The translations under genes and the position numbers were made by a program. Source: Pseudomonas graminis (GTDB taxonomy: Bacteria; Pseudomonadota; Gammaproteobacteria; Pseudomonadales; Pseudomonadaceae). From it: a stretch of DNA of 64,000 nucleotides. The DNA lies in the NCBI RefSeq assembly GCF_900111735.1, contig NZ_FOHW01000002.1, positions 42,347 to 106,346 on the forward strand, given 5' to 3'. Under the pieces are notes generated by a model. The model saw nothing but the letters and a program-made list of their open reading frames with translations. It did no database searches and was not told the DNA's origin. Position 1 is the stretch's first letter, and each line of letters opens with the position of its first letter. This document shows positions 1-9,201 of the stretch, one piece after another.

Positions 1-219
1 GAGCTGGCGGCTCAAGGCGTCAAGAAGCTGCTGGTCATGTGCCCGGCGTTTGTCGCGGACTGCATCGAGACGCTCGAAGAGATCGGTGATCGCGGTGCCG
101 AGCAGTTCAGGGAAGCGGGGGGCGAGGAGCTGGTGCTGATTCCGTGTCTGAACGACGACCCGAACTGGGCGAAGGCGCTGAACACACTGTGCGAAAAGGC
201 ACCGGCGATGGCGTTGTAA
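1..219 (+). CDS. hemH: ferrochelatase, C-terminal part (cut by window edge)
   Basis: The last 72 residues of ferrochelatase, which inserts ferrous iron into protoporphyrin IX at the end of haem synthesis. The piece opens in frame at the first base and contains the conserved C-terminal stretch [14 protein letters not shown], typical of HemH. The start lies outside the window. The tail after it ([17 protein letters not shown]) also fits the family. Synteny supports the call, because hemH lies near uraA-upp in other Pseudomonas. A REP array begins about 30 bases after the stop. Confidence 0.93.
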   Translation, partial: ELAAQGVKKLLVMCPAFVADCIETLEEIGDRGAEQFREAGGEELVLIPCLNDDPNWAKALNTLCEKAPAMAL

Positions 220-250
220 TAACGCGAGCTCAGGTGTTGGCAAAATCTAC

Positions 251-601
251 TGTAGGAGCGCGCTTGCCCGCGAAGGCGTGTGTTCAGTCGCCGTCGATGT
301 GACGTGGAAACCGCGTTCGCGAGCAAGCTCACTCCTACAGATTGGGCATGCGCCGACTGTCTCAGGTGTGAGCAAGATCCACTGTAGGAGCGCGCTTGCC
401 CGCGAAGGCTTCTGTTCAGTCGCCGTCGATGTGACGTGGAAACCGCGTTCGCGAGCAAGCTCACTCCTACAGATTGGGCATGCGCCGACTGTCTCAGGTG
501 TGAGCAAGATCCACAAGGAGCCGGCTTGCTGGCGAAGACGTCCGTCCAGTCGCCATTGGTGAGGCTGATGCGCCGCCTCCGTGATCAAGCTCACTCCTAC
601 A
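251..601. repeat. tandem array of three REPIN units of about 132 bp
   Basis: Each unit opens with TGTAGGAGCGCGCTTGCCCG and closes about 90 bases later with the inverted partner GAGCAAGCTCACTCCTACAG, followed by a 42-base linker. The unit at 251-382 is repeated almost exactly at 383-514. A third, decayed copy runs from 515 (AAGGAGCCGGCTTGCTGGCG) to about 601. Paired inverted REPs around a variable loop are REPINs, which are moved in trans by RAYT transposases. No RAYT gene is in the window. Confidence 0.9.
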
Positions 602-615
602 TAATCGAGCAGACA

Positions 616-652
616 AAAAAGGGGGCGTCACGTGAGTGATGCCCCCTTTTCA
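616..652. terminator. hairpin terminator between hemH and uraA
   Basis: A GGGGGC / GCCCCC stem closes a loop containing GTCACGTGAGTGAT. It is preceded by an A-run and followed by TTTT, so it can end transcripts from both sides. It sits just beyond the uraA stop codon, which is read on the minus strand. Confidence 0.7.
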
Positions 653-665
653 TAACGCTTTAGAA

Positions 666-1946
666 CTACGGCAACTGATCATCCAGATGCTTGTTCTTCC
701 ACGCGTCATTTCCCGGCAGGATCAGGTTCAGCACGATCGCGGTCACGGCGCAGAGCGCGATGCCTTTCATACCGAAATCATCAGGGCCGTTGCCGGTGCC
801 GATCAGCACGCCGCCAATGCCGAACACCAACGTGACGGACACGATCACTAGATTGCGTGCTTCGGCCAGATCGACCTTGTGGCGAATCAGCGTGTTCATG
901 CCCACCGCCGCGATCGAGCCAAACAGCAGGCACAGAATACCGCCCATGACCGGCACCGGAATGCTCTGCAGCAACGCGCCGAACTTGCCGATGAAGGCCA
1001 GGGTAATGGCGAAAACCGCCGCCCAGGTCATGATTTTCGGGTTGTAGTTTTTGGTCAGCATCACCGCGCCGGTGACTTCGGCATAGGTGGTGTTGGGCGG
1101 GCCACCGAAAGCGCCGGCCACGGTTGTCGCGATGCCGTCACCCAGCAACGTGCGATGCAGGCCGGGCTTCTTCAGATAATCACGGCCCGTGACACTGCCC
1201 ACCGCAATCACGCCACCGATGTGCTCGATGGCCGGGGCCAGCGCCACCGGTACGATGAACAGGATCGCCTGCCAGTTGAATTCCGGTGCCGTGAAGTGCG
1301 GCAAGGCCAGCCAGGGCGCGGCGGCAATCTTCGCCACATCGACCACGCCGAAATAGAACGACAGCGCAAAACCTACCAGCACGCCCGAGATGATCGGGAC
1401 CAGGCGGAAGATGCCTTTGCCGAATACCGCAACGATCAAGGTCGTCAGCAGCGCCGCCATCGAAATGATGATGGCGGTGTTGTACGGGATCAGCTCTGCG
1501 GCGCCGTCACCTGTCCGGCCCATTGCCATGTTGGCGGCAATGGGTGCCATCGCCAGACCAATGGAAATGATCACTGGGCCGATCACCACCGGCGGCAGCA
1601 GGCGGTCGATGAAACCGGTGCCTTTGATCTTCACGGCCAGGCCAAGGAAGGTGTAGACGAAGCCCGCTGCCATGACGCCGCCCATGGTCGCCGCAAGGCC
1701 GAACTGGCCCTTGGCGAGAATGATCGGGGTAATGAACGCAAAGCTCGACGCGAGGAAGACCGGCACCTGACGACCTGTCACCACCTGGAAGCACAGGGTG
1801 CCCAGGCCTGCCGTGAACAGTGCCACGTTGGGGTCCAGTCCAGTGATAAGCGGCATCAGTACCAGCGCGCCGAATGCCACGAACAGCATCTGCGCACCCG
1901 ACAAAATCGTGCGCCAGAGTGGATCGTTGAACTCATCCGGCTTCAT
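666..1946 (-). CDS. uraA: uracil permease (NCS2/NAT family)
   Basis: A 426-residue inner-membrane proton symporter for uracil of the nucleobase-ascorbate transporter family, with about 12-14 hydrophobic segments. The substrate-site glutamates fall at E241 (in APAIEHIGG) and E290 (in PNTTYAEVTG), the same numbers as in E. coli UraA, which favours uracil over xanthine as substrate. Its ATG overlaps the TGA of upp by one base (TGATG), so the two are translationally coupled. Together they bring in uracil and convert it to UMP. A hairpin terminator lies just downstream. Confidence 0.93.
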   Translation of the reverse strand: MKPDEFNDPLWRTILSGAQMLFVAFGALVLMPLITGLDPNVALFTAGLGTLCFQVVTGRQVPVFLASSFAFITPIILAKGQFGLAATMGGVMAAGFVYTFLGLAVKIKGTGFIDRLLPPVVIGPVIISIGLAMAPIAANMAMGRTGDGAAELIPYNTAIIISMAALLTTLIVAVFGKGIFRLVPIISGVLVGFALSFYFGVVDVAKIAAAPWLALPHFTAPEFNWQAILFIVPVALAPAIEHIGGVIAVGSVTGRDYLKKPGLHRTLLGDGIATTVAGAFGGPPNTTYAEVTGAVMLTKNYNPKIMTWAAVFAITLAFIGKFGALLQSIPVPVMGGILCLLFGSIAAVGMNTLIRHKVDLAEARNLVIVSVTLVFGIGGVLIGTGNGPDDFGMKGIALCAVTAIVLNLILPGNDAWKNKHLDDQLP

Positions 1947-2584
1947 CAGGCTTCCTTCTGCTTGGTGCCGAAAATCTTGTCACCGGCATCGCCCAGGCCC
2001 GGAATGATGTAGCCGTGTTCATTCAGTTGCTGATCGATGGACGCGGTGTAGATGTTGACGTCCGGGTGGGCTTTCTCGACCGCGGCGATGCCTTCCGGCG
2101 CGGCCACCAGGACCATGGCGCGAATGTCACGGCAACCGGCTTTTTTCAGCAGGTCGATGGTGGCAACCATGGAGGAACCGGTGGCGAGCATCGGATCGAT
2201 GATCAGTGCCAGGCGCTGGTCGATCTCTGGGGCGAGTTTTTCCAGGTATGTGTGGGCTTCGAGGGTTTCCTCGTTGCGCGCGACGCCCACGGCACTGACC
2301 TTGGCGCCCGGTATCAGGCTGAGCACGCCTTCAAGCATGCCGATGCCGGCCCGCAGGATGGGCACCACGGTGATCTTCTTGCCGGCGATCTTCTCGACCT
2401 GAACCGTGCCGGCCCAGCCCTGAATGTCGTAGGTTTCCAGCGGCAGATCCTTGGTCGCTTCATACGTCAGCAGCGCGCCGACTTCCTGAGCCAGTTCACG
2501 AAAGTTCTTGGTGCTGATATCGGCACGGCGCATCAGGCCGAGCTTGTGGCGGATCAGCGGATGGCGGATCTCACGAATGGGCAT
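1946..2584 (-). CDS. upp: uracil phosphoribosyltransferase
   Basis: A 212-residue cytoplasmic enzyme that makes UMP from uracil and PRPP. The PRPP loop is at residues 130-138 (DPMLATGSS) and the uracil-binding C-terminal segment [12 protein letters not shown] at 191-202. I chose the start at 2584 (MPIREIRHP) because it gives the usual family length and has GGAG about ten bases upstream. A longer reading from 2611 adds nine unconserved residues. It is the first gene of the upp-uraA salvage operon. Confidence 0.96.
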   Translation of the reverse strand: MPIREIRHPLIRHKLGLMRRADISTKNFRELAQEVGALLTYEATKDLPLETYDIQGWAGTVQVEKIAGKKITVVPILRAGIGMLEGVLSLIPGAKVSAVGVARNEETLEAHTYLEKLAPEIDQRLALIIDPMLATGSSMVATIDLLKKAGCRDIRAMVLVAAPEGIAAVEKAHPDVNIYTASIDQQLNEHGYIIPGLGDAGDKIFGTKQKEA

Positions 2585-2781
2585 AGGGGAAAGGCTCCAG
2601 CGGGCGGGCAAAAAAAACGGCTTAGATTAATCTATTCAGCTGTAGCTTGTCCTGACGGTTAGGTTCGAGCGCCGACATTTCTGGGACGGCAGTGCAACGT
2701 TAGTCCAGAAACACTTGCCCTGATGTCGGCGGATGCGTACCTTTGCCCGCTTTTCCTTACACAGCCCCCTTGGAGAGCGTC

Positions 2782-3339
2782 ATGTCCGCTGATCTCGAGC
2801 ATATCCGTCAAGTCATGCGCGAGGCTGACTGCCTTTACAACGAGGCCGAAGTCGAAGCCTCCATCGCCCGCGTCGGCGAGCAAATCAATGGCGTGCTGGC
2901 CGACCGTAACCCGGTGGTATTTTGCGTGATGAACGGCGGCCTGATCTTCGCCGGCAAGCTGCTCACTCATCTGAATTTTCCGTTGGAAGCGTCCTACCTG
3001 CACGCCACCCGCTATCGCAACGAAACCAGCGGCGGTGACCTGTTCTGGAAAGCCAAGCCTGAAGTCTCGTTCATTGACCGCGATGTGCTGATCATTGACG
3101 ACATCCTCGACGAAGGTCACACCCTCGGCGCGATCATCGACTTCTGCAAACATGCCGGTGCGCGTGCTGTTCACACCGCGGTGCTGATCGACAAGGACCA
3201 CGACCGCAAAGCGCGTCCTGACCTGAAAGCCGATTTTGTCGGCCTGCCGTGCATCGACCGCTACATCTTCGGCTATGGCATGGATTACAAAGGCTACTGG
3301 CGCAATGCTGCCGGGATCTACGCCGTCAAAGGCATGTAA
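2782..3339 (+). CDS. hpt: hypoxanthine-guanine phosphoribosyltransferase
   Basis: A 185-residue type I phosphoribosyltransferase that salvages hypoxanthine and guanine with PRPP. The PRPP-binding motif DVLIIDDILDEGHTL is at residues 101-115, and MNGGLIFAGKLL near residue 50 matches the pyrophosphate-binding loop. The start at 2782 follows TTGGAGAGCGTC. A start at 2743 would add 13 residues without a ribosome-binding site. It is divergent from upp-uraA, so this locus gathers purine and pyrimidine salvage, as in P. aeruginosa PA4645-PA4647 (recalled). Confidence 0.93.
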   Translation: MSADLEHIRQVMREADCLYNEAEVEASIARVGEQINGVLADRNPVVFCVMNGGLIFAGKLLTHLNFPLEASYLHATRYRNETSGGDLFWKAKPEVSFIDRDVLIIDDILDEGHTLGAIIDFCKHAGARAVHTAVLIDKDHDRKARPDLKADFVGLPCIDRYIFGYGMDYKGYWRNAAGIYAVKGM

Positions 3340-3407
3340 CACGACGCAGCATGCTGCTCTACAGCGCCTGCGTCTGACGAAGATCTTGGGTAATACCCGA
3401 GATCTAT

Positions 3408-3496
3408 TGTAGGAGCGCGCTTGCCCGCGAAAGCATTCGTTCAGTCGCCATCGATGCAGCCTGACCCACCGCGTTGGCGGGCAAGCGCGCTCCTAA
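3408..3496. repeat. REPIN (inverted REP pair)
   Basis: TGTAGGAGCGCGCTTGCCCG at the left and its inverse GGGCAAGCGCGCTCCTA at the right flank a loop of about 45 bases, in the gap between hpt and the next gene. Confidence 0.85.
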
Positions 3497-3549
3497 AGAT
3501 GCTGCCGGGCGCCACATGCTAGAGTGCCCCCATTTTTCGGGAGGCGCCC

Positions 3550-4035
3550 ATGCCGTTATCGTTTCGAAGTACCGCTGCGTTGATGTTGCTGTTGACGCTG
3601 CCTCTCCCCGCACTCGCCGAACCCATGCATGCGCAGTACCTGCCGCCGGACGAGCTGTCCGTGCGCGAGGGCGAACCCGAGCAGCAGCAATTGCTGCAGA
3701 TCACCGAGTATTCGGTGGTGGTGGGCAGTCAGCGCCAGTCGAATCAGCAGCCGATCCCGGTCACCTCGCCGCTGATCCTGCGCCTCAAAGGCAAGCCCAT
3801 GAACAAGGGCGCCACAGTCACCGAGGTGCTGATCCACTTCGACGGCGAAAGCAAAAGCCTGAAGAAACCGACCTATGACCAGCCTTCGCGTACGCTGACG
3901 CTGTATTACCCGGCGACGCAGTACCGCGTGCTCATGGATTTGCTGCGTAACGAAAAGGTCTACTGCCAGTTCCTCAGCTATGCCAACGGTCATGTCTGGG
4001 CCGACCTGCACACCGGCAGCTTACGCGCGCGTTGA
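3550..4035 (+). CDS. conserved secreted protein of unknown function
   Basis: 161 residues. The N-terminus (MPLSFRSTAALMLLLTLPL, ending PALAEP) is a signal peptide with an AXA-type cleavage site near residue 23, so the protein is probably periplasmic. I recognise no catalytic motif. The mature part is mixed polar sequence with a VTSPLILRLKGKPMNKGATV stretch. The start is preceded by CGGGAGGCGCCC, a fair ribosome-binding site. Its position between hpt and the next small gene matches the unnamed PA4644/PA4643-type genes of P. aeruginosa, as I recall that order. Confidence 0.75.
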   Translation: MPLSFRSTAALMLLLTLPLPALAEPMHAQYLPPDELSVREGEPEQQQLLQITEYSVVVGSQRQSNQQPIPVTSPLILRLKGKPMNKGATVTEVLIHFDGESKSLKKPTYDQPSRTLTLYYPATQYRVLMDLLRNEKVYCQFLSYANGHVWADLHTGSLRAR

Positions 4036-4102
4036 GCCCGCGACCGGGCGGGGGGTAAACTGCCCGCCCGAGAAATGTCCCGCAAGTCAGTTGGAGTCAG
4101 CA

Positions 4103-4390
4103 ATGCGTAAAGATAAGAAGCAGGTGATTGGCGATGAAATCGGCGACGCCCAGATCAAGCTGTTCCTGGATTTCGAGCCGGTCGACGCCACTTCGCCTTC
4201 GCTGCACAAGCTGATCAAGGCCTACCGTGGCCTTCGCGTCGATGACTTCGGGCGGTTTCTGACGTTCTTCAAGGAAGCCGGTTACGACCTCGACGGCAAA
4301 GACGAGCACGGTAATGACTTCGTTACGCTGATCAAGGATCAACGCAACGCCGAGGAATACATCGACCTGATCGAGACGGCGAGAGGCTGA
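4103..4390 (+). CDS. PA4642-like small conserved protein
   Basis: 95 residues, MRKDKKQVIGDEIGDAQIKL onward, soluble, acidic and mostly helical. It ends in an alpha-helical segment (NAEEYIDLIETARG). The start follows TTGGAGTCAGCA; an upstream in-frame ATG at 3980 would run through the preceding gene. It matches the small PA4642 family found beside mqo in Pseudomonas. The function is not known to me, although the KxGYDLDGKDE region looks like a short regulatory or assembly helix pair. Confidence 0.75.
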   Translation: MRKDKKQVIGDEIGDAQIKLFLDFEPVDATSPSLHKLIKAYRGLRVDDFGRFLTFFKEAGYDLDGKDEHGNDFVTLIKDQRNAEEYIDLIETARG

Positions 4391-4403
4391 ATCGCATAAT
4401 TCC

Positions 4404-4426
4404 CGGGCGCCATCCTTCGGCGCCCG
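4404..4426 (+). terminator. weak hairpin after the PA4642-like gene
   Basis: CGGGCGCC at 4404-4411 pairs with GGCGCCCG at 4419-4426 across a CTTC-containing loop. There is no real T-run after it, so it may be only an attenuating or RNA-stabilising hairpin. Confidence 0.4.
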
Positions 4427-4619
4427 ATGCTCCCCTCCCGTCATTAACCAAGTCGCTGCTCCTGCGCTGCCACTACATAATCGAAAGACCCTTCCTACCG
4501 TATCCTTCGGCGTTTGCGACTACCGAAATCGACGCGCTGAATCATACTCAGCCCTGTGACAACGCTCACAGGAACGCGAGCAGGACGCTCGCTTTAATGA
4601 TCGAAAGGGAATTCATGCA

Positions 4620-5081
4620 ATGAAAAATCGACTGACTTGCTTCACTCGCGCCATCGCCGCAATTGCAATGATGGCCGCGGCAGTATCCGCTCAAGCGGCG
4701 TATCCAAGTAAAATCCAGCTCAACATCGAAATGTGGAATCAGTCAGGCGTCGACCTCGCGCTGGTATCGGCCAGTTGGGCGCCGGCCAATACCGATTACA
4801 CCGGCTACGGCTTTGCCGCTGACGCACCCACCGCAGCTGTGTCGGTCCCGCTGAAGAACCCGCGCAATGATTCTGCAACTTTCCGCGTGAGCGGCGAAGG
4901 CAAAATCTGCGAGTTCACCGCAGCCCATTCAGTGACCTTCAGTTGGGTTTCGATCTCGCCGGCACCGGAGAAGTCCGCAACGGGCAGGTCGATCGGGAAA
5001 GTCCCGGCGGAATGCATCGCTTCGGTGACCAAAGGCACGAACTCGATGCAGGCGTACTCCGTGAGATTCGTGATGAAGTGA
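4620..5081 (+). CDS. secreted protein of unknown function
   Basis: 153 residues with a signal peptide (MKNRLTCFTRAIAAIAMMAA then VSAQA-AYP). The mature domain looks like a beta-rich small periplasmic or extracellular protein, with one probable disulphide from Cys near 98 (GEGKICEF) and Cys near 136 (VPAECIAS). I recognise no family. The ATG at 4620 follows GAAAGGGAATTC. The gene stands alone between the PA4642-like gene and a bidirectional terminator shared with mqo. Confidence 0.6.
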   Translation: MKNRLTCFTRAIAAIAMMAAAVSAQAAYPSKIQLNIEMWNQSGVDLALVSASWAPANTDYTGYGFAADAPTAAVSVPLKNPRNDSATFRVSGEGKICEFTAAHSVTFSWVSISPAPEKSATGRSIGKVPAECIASVTKGTNSMQAYSVRFVMK

Positions 5082-5142
5082 TGTTGATGCTGCGCTCTGC
5101 TACAGAGCCGCTTTGCGGTTAGAGCTGATCCCGCTTAATGCC

Positions 5143-5180
5143 AAAAAGAAAACCCCGCCTGATGGCGGGGTTTTTCTTTT
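5143..5180. terminator. bidirectional rho-independent terminator
   Basis: The stem CCCCGCC-TGAT-GGCGGGG (5153-5170) is flanked by an A-rich left side and TTTTTCTTTT on the right. It separates the plus-strand secreted-protein gene from minus-strand mqo and can serve both. Confidence 0.9.
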
Positions 5181-5206
5181 GCAGCTTTATTGAAGCAGGC
5201 CGGCTG

Positions 5207-6712
5207 TCAGGCGAAAGTCGCCGCTTCGCTGTTCTGCACCAGATCCAGACTGGCGTCGCTCTGAGCACTGACGCGCTGGTAAAGCTGCGCGTCGGTTTCC
5301 AGTGCCTTTTCGCGAGCCGGGAAGATCTCGTTCAACTTGGCGGCCCATTCGGTGCGGGCCTTGTCCGGGAAGCAACGCTCGATCAGATCCAGCATGATCG
5401 AAACGGTCACCGAGGCGCCCGGCGAGGCGCCCAGCAACGCGGCAAGGGAACCATCCTTCGCCGACACCAGTTCGGTACCGAACTGCAAGACGCCGCCTTT
5501 TTTCGGGTCTTTCTTGATGATCTGTACGCGCTGACCGGCGACTTCCAGACGCCAGTCTTCGGCTTTGGCTTCCGGATAGAAACGGCGCAGTGCATCAAGC
5601 CGCTGCTCCATCGACTGCCGCACTTCGCTGATCAGGTACTTGGTCAGGTCCATGTTGTCGCGCGCGACCGCCAGCATCGGCGCGATGTTGGCCGCGCGGA
5701 TCGACAGCGGCAGGTCCATGAGCGAACCGTGCTTGAGGAACTTGGTGGTGAAGCCGGCGTAAGGGCCGAACAGCAAAGACTTCTTGCCGTCCACAACGCG
5801 GGTATCCAGGTGCGGCACCGACATCGGCGGCGAACCCACCGCCGCTTGGCTGTACACCTTGGCCTGATGGCGTTTGACCACTTCAGGGTTGTCGCAACGC
5901 AGCCACTGGCCGCTCACCGGGAAACCGCCGAAACCCTTGCCTTCCTCGATGCCGGACATCTGCAGCAATGGCAGTGCTGCACCGCCCGCGCCGAGGAACA
6001 CGAATTTGGCGTCGATGTCGCGGGTGCTGCCGCTGTTCACGTCCTTGATGGTGACGGTCCAGCCGTCGCCCTTGCGGCTCAGATCGGTGACGCGTTTGCA
6101 GTACTTGACCTGCGCATCGGGTGCGCTGGCCAGATGCTTGAGCAACATGTTGGTCAGGTTGCCGAAGTTGACGTCGGTGCCGTGCATGACCCGGGTCGCT
6201 GCGATGGGCTCATCGGCAGGACGGCCGGGCATCATCAGCGGCATCCACTCGGCCAGTCTGGCTTTGTCTTCGGTGTATTCCATGGAGGAGAAGGCGTGGT
6301 GGGGACGCAGCGCTTCGTAACGCTTTTTCAGGTACGCCATGCCTTTTTCGCCCTGCACGAAGCTCAGGTGCGGAACCGGCGTGATGAACGAGCGCGAAGA
6401 GCCGAATGTGCCTTTGCGGGCCAGGTAGGCCCAGAACTGTTTCGAGACCTCGAACTGGGTGTTGATATGAATCGCTTTTTTGGTATCGATCGAGCCATCC
6501 GCCGCTTCCGGCGTGTAGTTCAGCTCGCACAGCCCGGCGTGGCCGGTGCCCGCGTTGTTCCAGGGGTTGGAACTCTCGGCAGCACCGGAATCCATCAGCT
6601 CGACGACTTCAACCTTGAGGTTCGGGTCCAGCTCTTTGAGCAGCACTGCGAGGGTGGCACTCATGATGCCTGCCCCGACCAGCACTACGTCGACTGCTTC
6701 GTTATACGCCAT
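5207..6712 (-). CDS. mqo: malate:quinone oxidoreductase
   Basis: A 501-residue FAD enzyme at the inner membrane that oxidises malate to oxaloacetate and passes electrons to quinone. It is the main malate-oxidising step of the TCA cycle in Pseudomonas. The FAD-binding [13 protein letters not shown] is at residues 12-24, and the family stretch [19 protein letters not shown] follows. The start at 6712 ([10 protein letters not shown]) has GGAG upstream. A longer frame reaches 6847 but adds unconserved residues. Its ATG overlaps the TAA of a possible 39-codon reading frame (6712-6831), which could couple translation. Confidence 0.95.
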   Translation of the reverse strand: MAYNEAVDVVLVGAGIMSATLAVLLKELDPNLKVEVVELMDSGAAESSNPWNNAGTGHAGLCELNYTPEAADGSIDTKKAIHINTQFEVSKQFWAYLARKGTFGSSRSFITPVPHLSFVQGEKGMAYLKKRYEALRPHHAFSSMEYTEDKARLAEWMPLMMPGRPADEPIAATRVMHGTDVNFGNLTNMLLKHLASAPDAQVKYCKRVTDLSRKGDGWTVTIKDVNSGSTRDIDAKFVFLGAGGAALPLLQMSGIEEGKGFGGFPVSGQWLRCDNPEVVKRHQAKVYSQAAVGSPPMSVPHLDTRVVDGKKSLLFGPYAGFTTKFLKHGSLMDLPLSIRAANIAPMLAVARDNMDLTKYLISEVRQSMEQRLDALRRFYPEAKAEDWRLEVAGQRVQIIKKDPKKGGVLQFGTELVSAKDGSLAALLGASPGASVTVSIMLDLIERCFPDKARTEWAAKLNEIFPAREKALETDAQLYQRVSAQSDASLDLVQNSEAATFA

Positions 6713-7446
6713 TAACGCGTCTCCAAAATCTGCAGCACCAAATTGACGGCATGTGTTCCCGTGGTCAGTCGCCAGGTTCGGGCGGCGCGGTGTTCGCGCA
6801 GTGCCTCGTTCAACCTGGCCGGGATCGCCATGTCCGATTCTTCGCAATTTTTTGCATCTTCAGCGGACGCCACTGAACGAGCCTGGTTGATGCTTTTATA
6901 AAGCAAGCATGAACGCATTTTTCGGCCCGTGCAGCCATTCGACTATCGTCAAGGCGTCCGGTTGTGCAACCAAATCCGTAGTGGACAGGCTTCAGGCTCT
7001 TTTGACGGAGACTGCGTTGCGGTCGGTCCTTTGCAAGGGGGCTGGGTCAGACGCTAACGGTGCATTTACAAACGCGAAACTATTCATTTGCTTGCCACAC
7101 TCTTGTGAAGTTGTGAAAACCCGTTTTTTTCACGCTCTTTTGGAGACGCGAACCTCAAAAAGGGCTGCGCGATGGCAGCTCTGGCAGATCAGGTTCATAC
7201 GCGATGTGAGGCAAGGACTGGTGCAGGACGTTCGGATTAATCGACGATCCGGCGTCTGCGCCGCGGCCACATCGGGCTGCACATGTCTGTGTGGAAGGCT
7301 CTCTGTGGGCGGGACGGAGGAGTCGATAGTGTCTATCGACGATGCTGCGAGGCCCGATCAGGAGACGTCCTTATAATCGGGGGAAGATTATAGCGATGAA
7401 ACGGGCAGAAATGATCCAGGAAAAATGACTTTTATTCGCCTTTCGG
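6713..7446. other. long gene-poor region upstream of mqo with two palindromes
   Basis: About 730 bases with no convincing gene. Near its left end, GTCGATAG-TGT-CTATCGAC (7322-7340) is a perfect inverted repeat. TATAATC-N7-GATTATA (7372-7392) is a second one. They could be operators or transcript-end structures. Reading frames across the region have poor composition. Confidence 0.45.
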
Positions 7447-7680
7447 TCAGATGCTGAGCATATGCCGGGCGGTAATCGAACGTGACCGGGAAGTCACGCG
7501 CGCACTGGCAGGGAGCGGGCGCTGAAGCCAGCACAGGTTTGCTTCGTGGACTTCGACCCAGCCCTGGCCGCAAGGGGTTTCTGCGCAGTGCTTGAACGCC
7601 AGGCAGGTGCCGTGGGTGTCCAGACGAGCATAGTGACGATGACGGCGACGCAGCGAGAACAACGACCAAAGAAAGTCCAT
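7447..7680 (-). CDS. small conserved Pseudomonas protein
   Basis: 77 residues beginning MDFLWSLFSLRRRHRHYARL. It has three cysteines and a QGWVEVHEANLCWLQRPLP segment that resembles an unnamed protein I recall from other Pseudomonas. The ATG at 7680 has a strong AAGGAGT seven bases upstream, which decides the start over 7785. It is basic and has no membrane segment. The function is unknown. Confidence 0.65.
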   Translation of the reverse strand: MDFLWSLFSLRRRHRHYARLDTHGTCLAFKHCAETPCGQGWVEVHEANLCWLQRPLPASARVTSRSRSITARHMLSI

Positions 7681-7902
7681 GGCAGGACTCCTTGCTGGAG
7701 AGTTGAAAAAAGTATGGCCGGCAGGCATGACACCGCTGTGACGTTGCGATTGCGCAATTGTGTTTATTTCGACCCGGTAGAGCATTCCCGTCTGGCCGGA
7801 ACCGGCGCGATGGCACTTTGTCGTATGTTTACCCTAGTGAGCGGCCTTGGGAGGTCGCTATACTGCGGCACATTTTGTGCCTTGGCCCATGGAGAAATGA
7901 GC

Positions 7903-8484
7903 ATGTTGCGTCGCGTTCTGTTCGGTTTGCTTGCCGCTGGCAGTCTGACCCTGGCGGGCTGTGCCCACAGCCCGCAATCCCTCACCCCGGAACCCAAGCT
8001 GAACGCTCAACTGGCACCGGTTGGTCACGGCCAGCAAGTGGTCGTGCGCGTGGTTGACGGCCGTCAGTCGCAGCAACTGGGCACCCGTGGTGGCCTGTAC
8101 CCGGAAACCAGTTCGATCACCGTCAACGGTCAGCAGTTGCTGCCAAAGTTGCAGGCTCAGGCTGAAGCTGGCGTGCGGTTGCTGGGTTTCACGCCCGTGC
8201 CGAGCGGCAGTGGTCCGCAGTTGACCGTCACCCTGGCCGACCTGAAGTATCAGTCGCCGAAAGAAGGCCTGTACGTCACTGAAGCCAACATCAGCTCCAC
8301 GTTCCGCGCTGACGTTCAGAATGGCGGTCGTAACTACAGCGGCCGTTATGCGGCCTCGATGGATCAACGCTTCGGCATGGCGCCAAACGAAGAGACCAAC
8401 ACCAAGCTGATCAGCGACGTACTCAGCGACGCCCTGACTCGCCTGTTCCAGGATCAGACGATCGGCCGCACCCTCGGCCAATAA
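7903..8484 (+). CDS. YajG-family lipoprotein
   Basis: A 193-residue lipoprotein with signal peptide and lipobox LAGC at residues 17-20, where Cys20 is the lipidation site. The body (VVVRVVDGRQSQQLGTRGG and the C-terminal LISDVLSDALTRLF) fits the YajG/DUF uncharacterised lipoprotein family of the outer membrane. Two ATGs, 7897 and 7903, are in frame. GGAG at 7891 is spaced correctly only for 7903. A strong terminator follows. Confidence 0.8.
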   Translation: MLRRVLFGLLAAGSLTLAGCAHSPQSLTPEPKLNAQLAPVGHGQQVVVRVVDGRQSQQLGTRGGLYPETSSITVNGQQLLPKLQAQAEAGVRLLGFTPVPSGSGPQLTVTLADLKYQSPKEGLYVTEANISSTFRADVQNGGRNYSGRYAASMDQRFGMAPNEETNTKLISDVLSDALTRLFQDQTIGRTLGQ

Positions 8485-8511
8485 GCTCAACGCCTGATTC
8501 TGATAAACAAA

Positions 8512-8546
8512 AGCCCCGGTTTCGCGAGAAACCGGGGCTCTTTTTA
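8512..8546. terminator. rho-independent terminator after yajG-like gene
   Basis: The 12-base stem AGCCCCGGTTTC / GAAACCGGGGCT around GCGA is followed by CTTTTTATT. Confidence 0.92.
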
Positions 8547-8584
8547 TTCGGCGGGGGGCAGTCGGGACTTCAGGCTCAGGGGGC

Positions 8585-8788
8585 TCAAGCCGCCTGATAG
8601 AAATCCAGAAAACTGAAACCGGTCTGCTGATCCACTTCCGGCAGATCGTTGTGGGCATGTCCGCCAAGCGCGCAATACACCAGCCAGTGCCTGTCCTGGA
8701 CGTTGAACGCCAGTGCGTCGATCAATGCTTCCTGTTCGTCGCTGGGGTTGATGAGGTAAAGGCGGTCCTGGTTGTGGGCGTGCAGCAT
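8585..8788 (-). CDS. small conserved protein of unknown function
   Basis: 67 residues (MLHAHNQDRLYLINPSDEQE onward), soluble and acidic, ending FSFLDFYQAA. CGGAGAGCGTC precedes the ATG at a good distance. It is convergent with the yajG-like gene and shares its terminator region. I recognise no domain. Confidence 0.6.
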   Translation of the reverse strand: MLHAHNQDRLYLINPSDEQEALIDALAFNVQDRHWLVYCALGGHAHNDLPEVDQQTGFSFLDFYQAA

Positions 8789-8927
8789 GACGCTCTCCGT
8801 GGCAGTGGGTCGGTTTAAGGTCCCACACAGTGCCCGGTTCAGGTGACGTTAAGGTGACAGCGACTAGTGTGAGCGGCAGGTCCAAACAGAGTCTGCGGCG
8901 CCTTCAATGCGGCGCCATCGAGGCACC

Positions 8928-9197
8928 ATGTCGCTTATCCATCACGCCCCCGGTCTCGCCATCAACCTCTGCGCATTGCTTGCCGCCGGCCCCGGCATCT
9001 GGCTGCTGCAGACCACGCGCACCCGCGAACAGCGGGAGATGGCCCACCTGCACCACCTCACCGAACAAGCCCCGATCGACGAGCCCATGCACCTGATGGA
9101 TGTACCCACCCTCCGCATGATCCGTCTTAGCTACCGGTTCGGCACCGCCTGCCTGGCGTTCGCGCTGTTGCTGTCGTGGGTGAGCACGAAGCTGTGA
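8928..9197 (+). CDS. small two-segment membrane protein
   Basis: 89 residues with hydrophobic segments near 10-28 (INLCALLAAGPGIWLL) and 68-86 (TACLAFALLLSWVS). They are joined by a charged stretch that includes TREQREMAHLHHL. GAGGCACC precedes the start. It ends four bases before the convergent autotransporter gene. The function is unknown. Confidence 0.55.
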   Translation: MSLIHHAPGLAINLCALLAAGPGIWLLQTTRTREQREMAHLHHLTEQAPIDEPMHLMDVPTLRMIRLSYRFGTACLAFALLLSWVSTKL

Positions 9198-9201
9198 TCG
9201 C

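Noticed and set aside
251..601. CRISPR array
   Set aside because: The repeats are REPIN units with inverted arms and near-identical linkers, not short direct repeats with unique spacers, and no cas gene is near.
4404..4426. Strong terminator after the PA4642-like gene
   Set aside because: The hairpin is there, but the T-run is missing, so it is kept only as a weak hairpin.
5138..6715. Long open frame on the plus strand across mqo
   Set aside because: It lies antisense to the well-conserved mqo and has a composition (Arg/His/Gln-rich) typical of shadow frames. The same holds for the long frames opposite pta, DUF1302 and the acyltransferases.
6909..7376. 155-codon frame upstream of mqo
   Set aside because: Its composition is irregular, with many Cys and Arg, and it lacks a clear ribosome-binding site. 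The region is better read as an untranslated leader.
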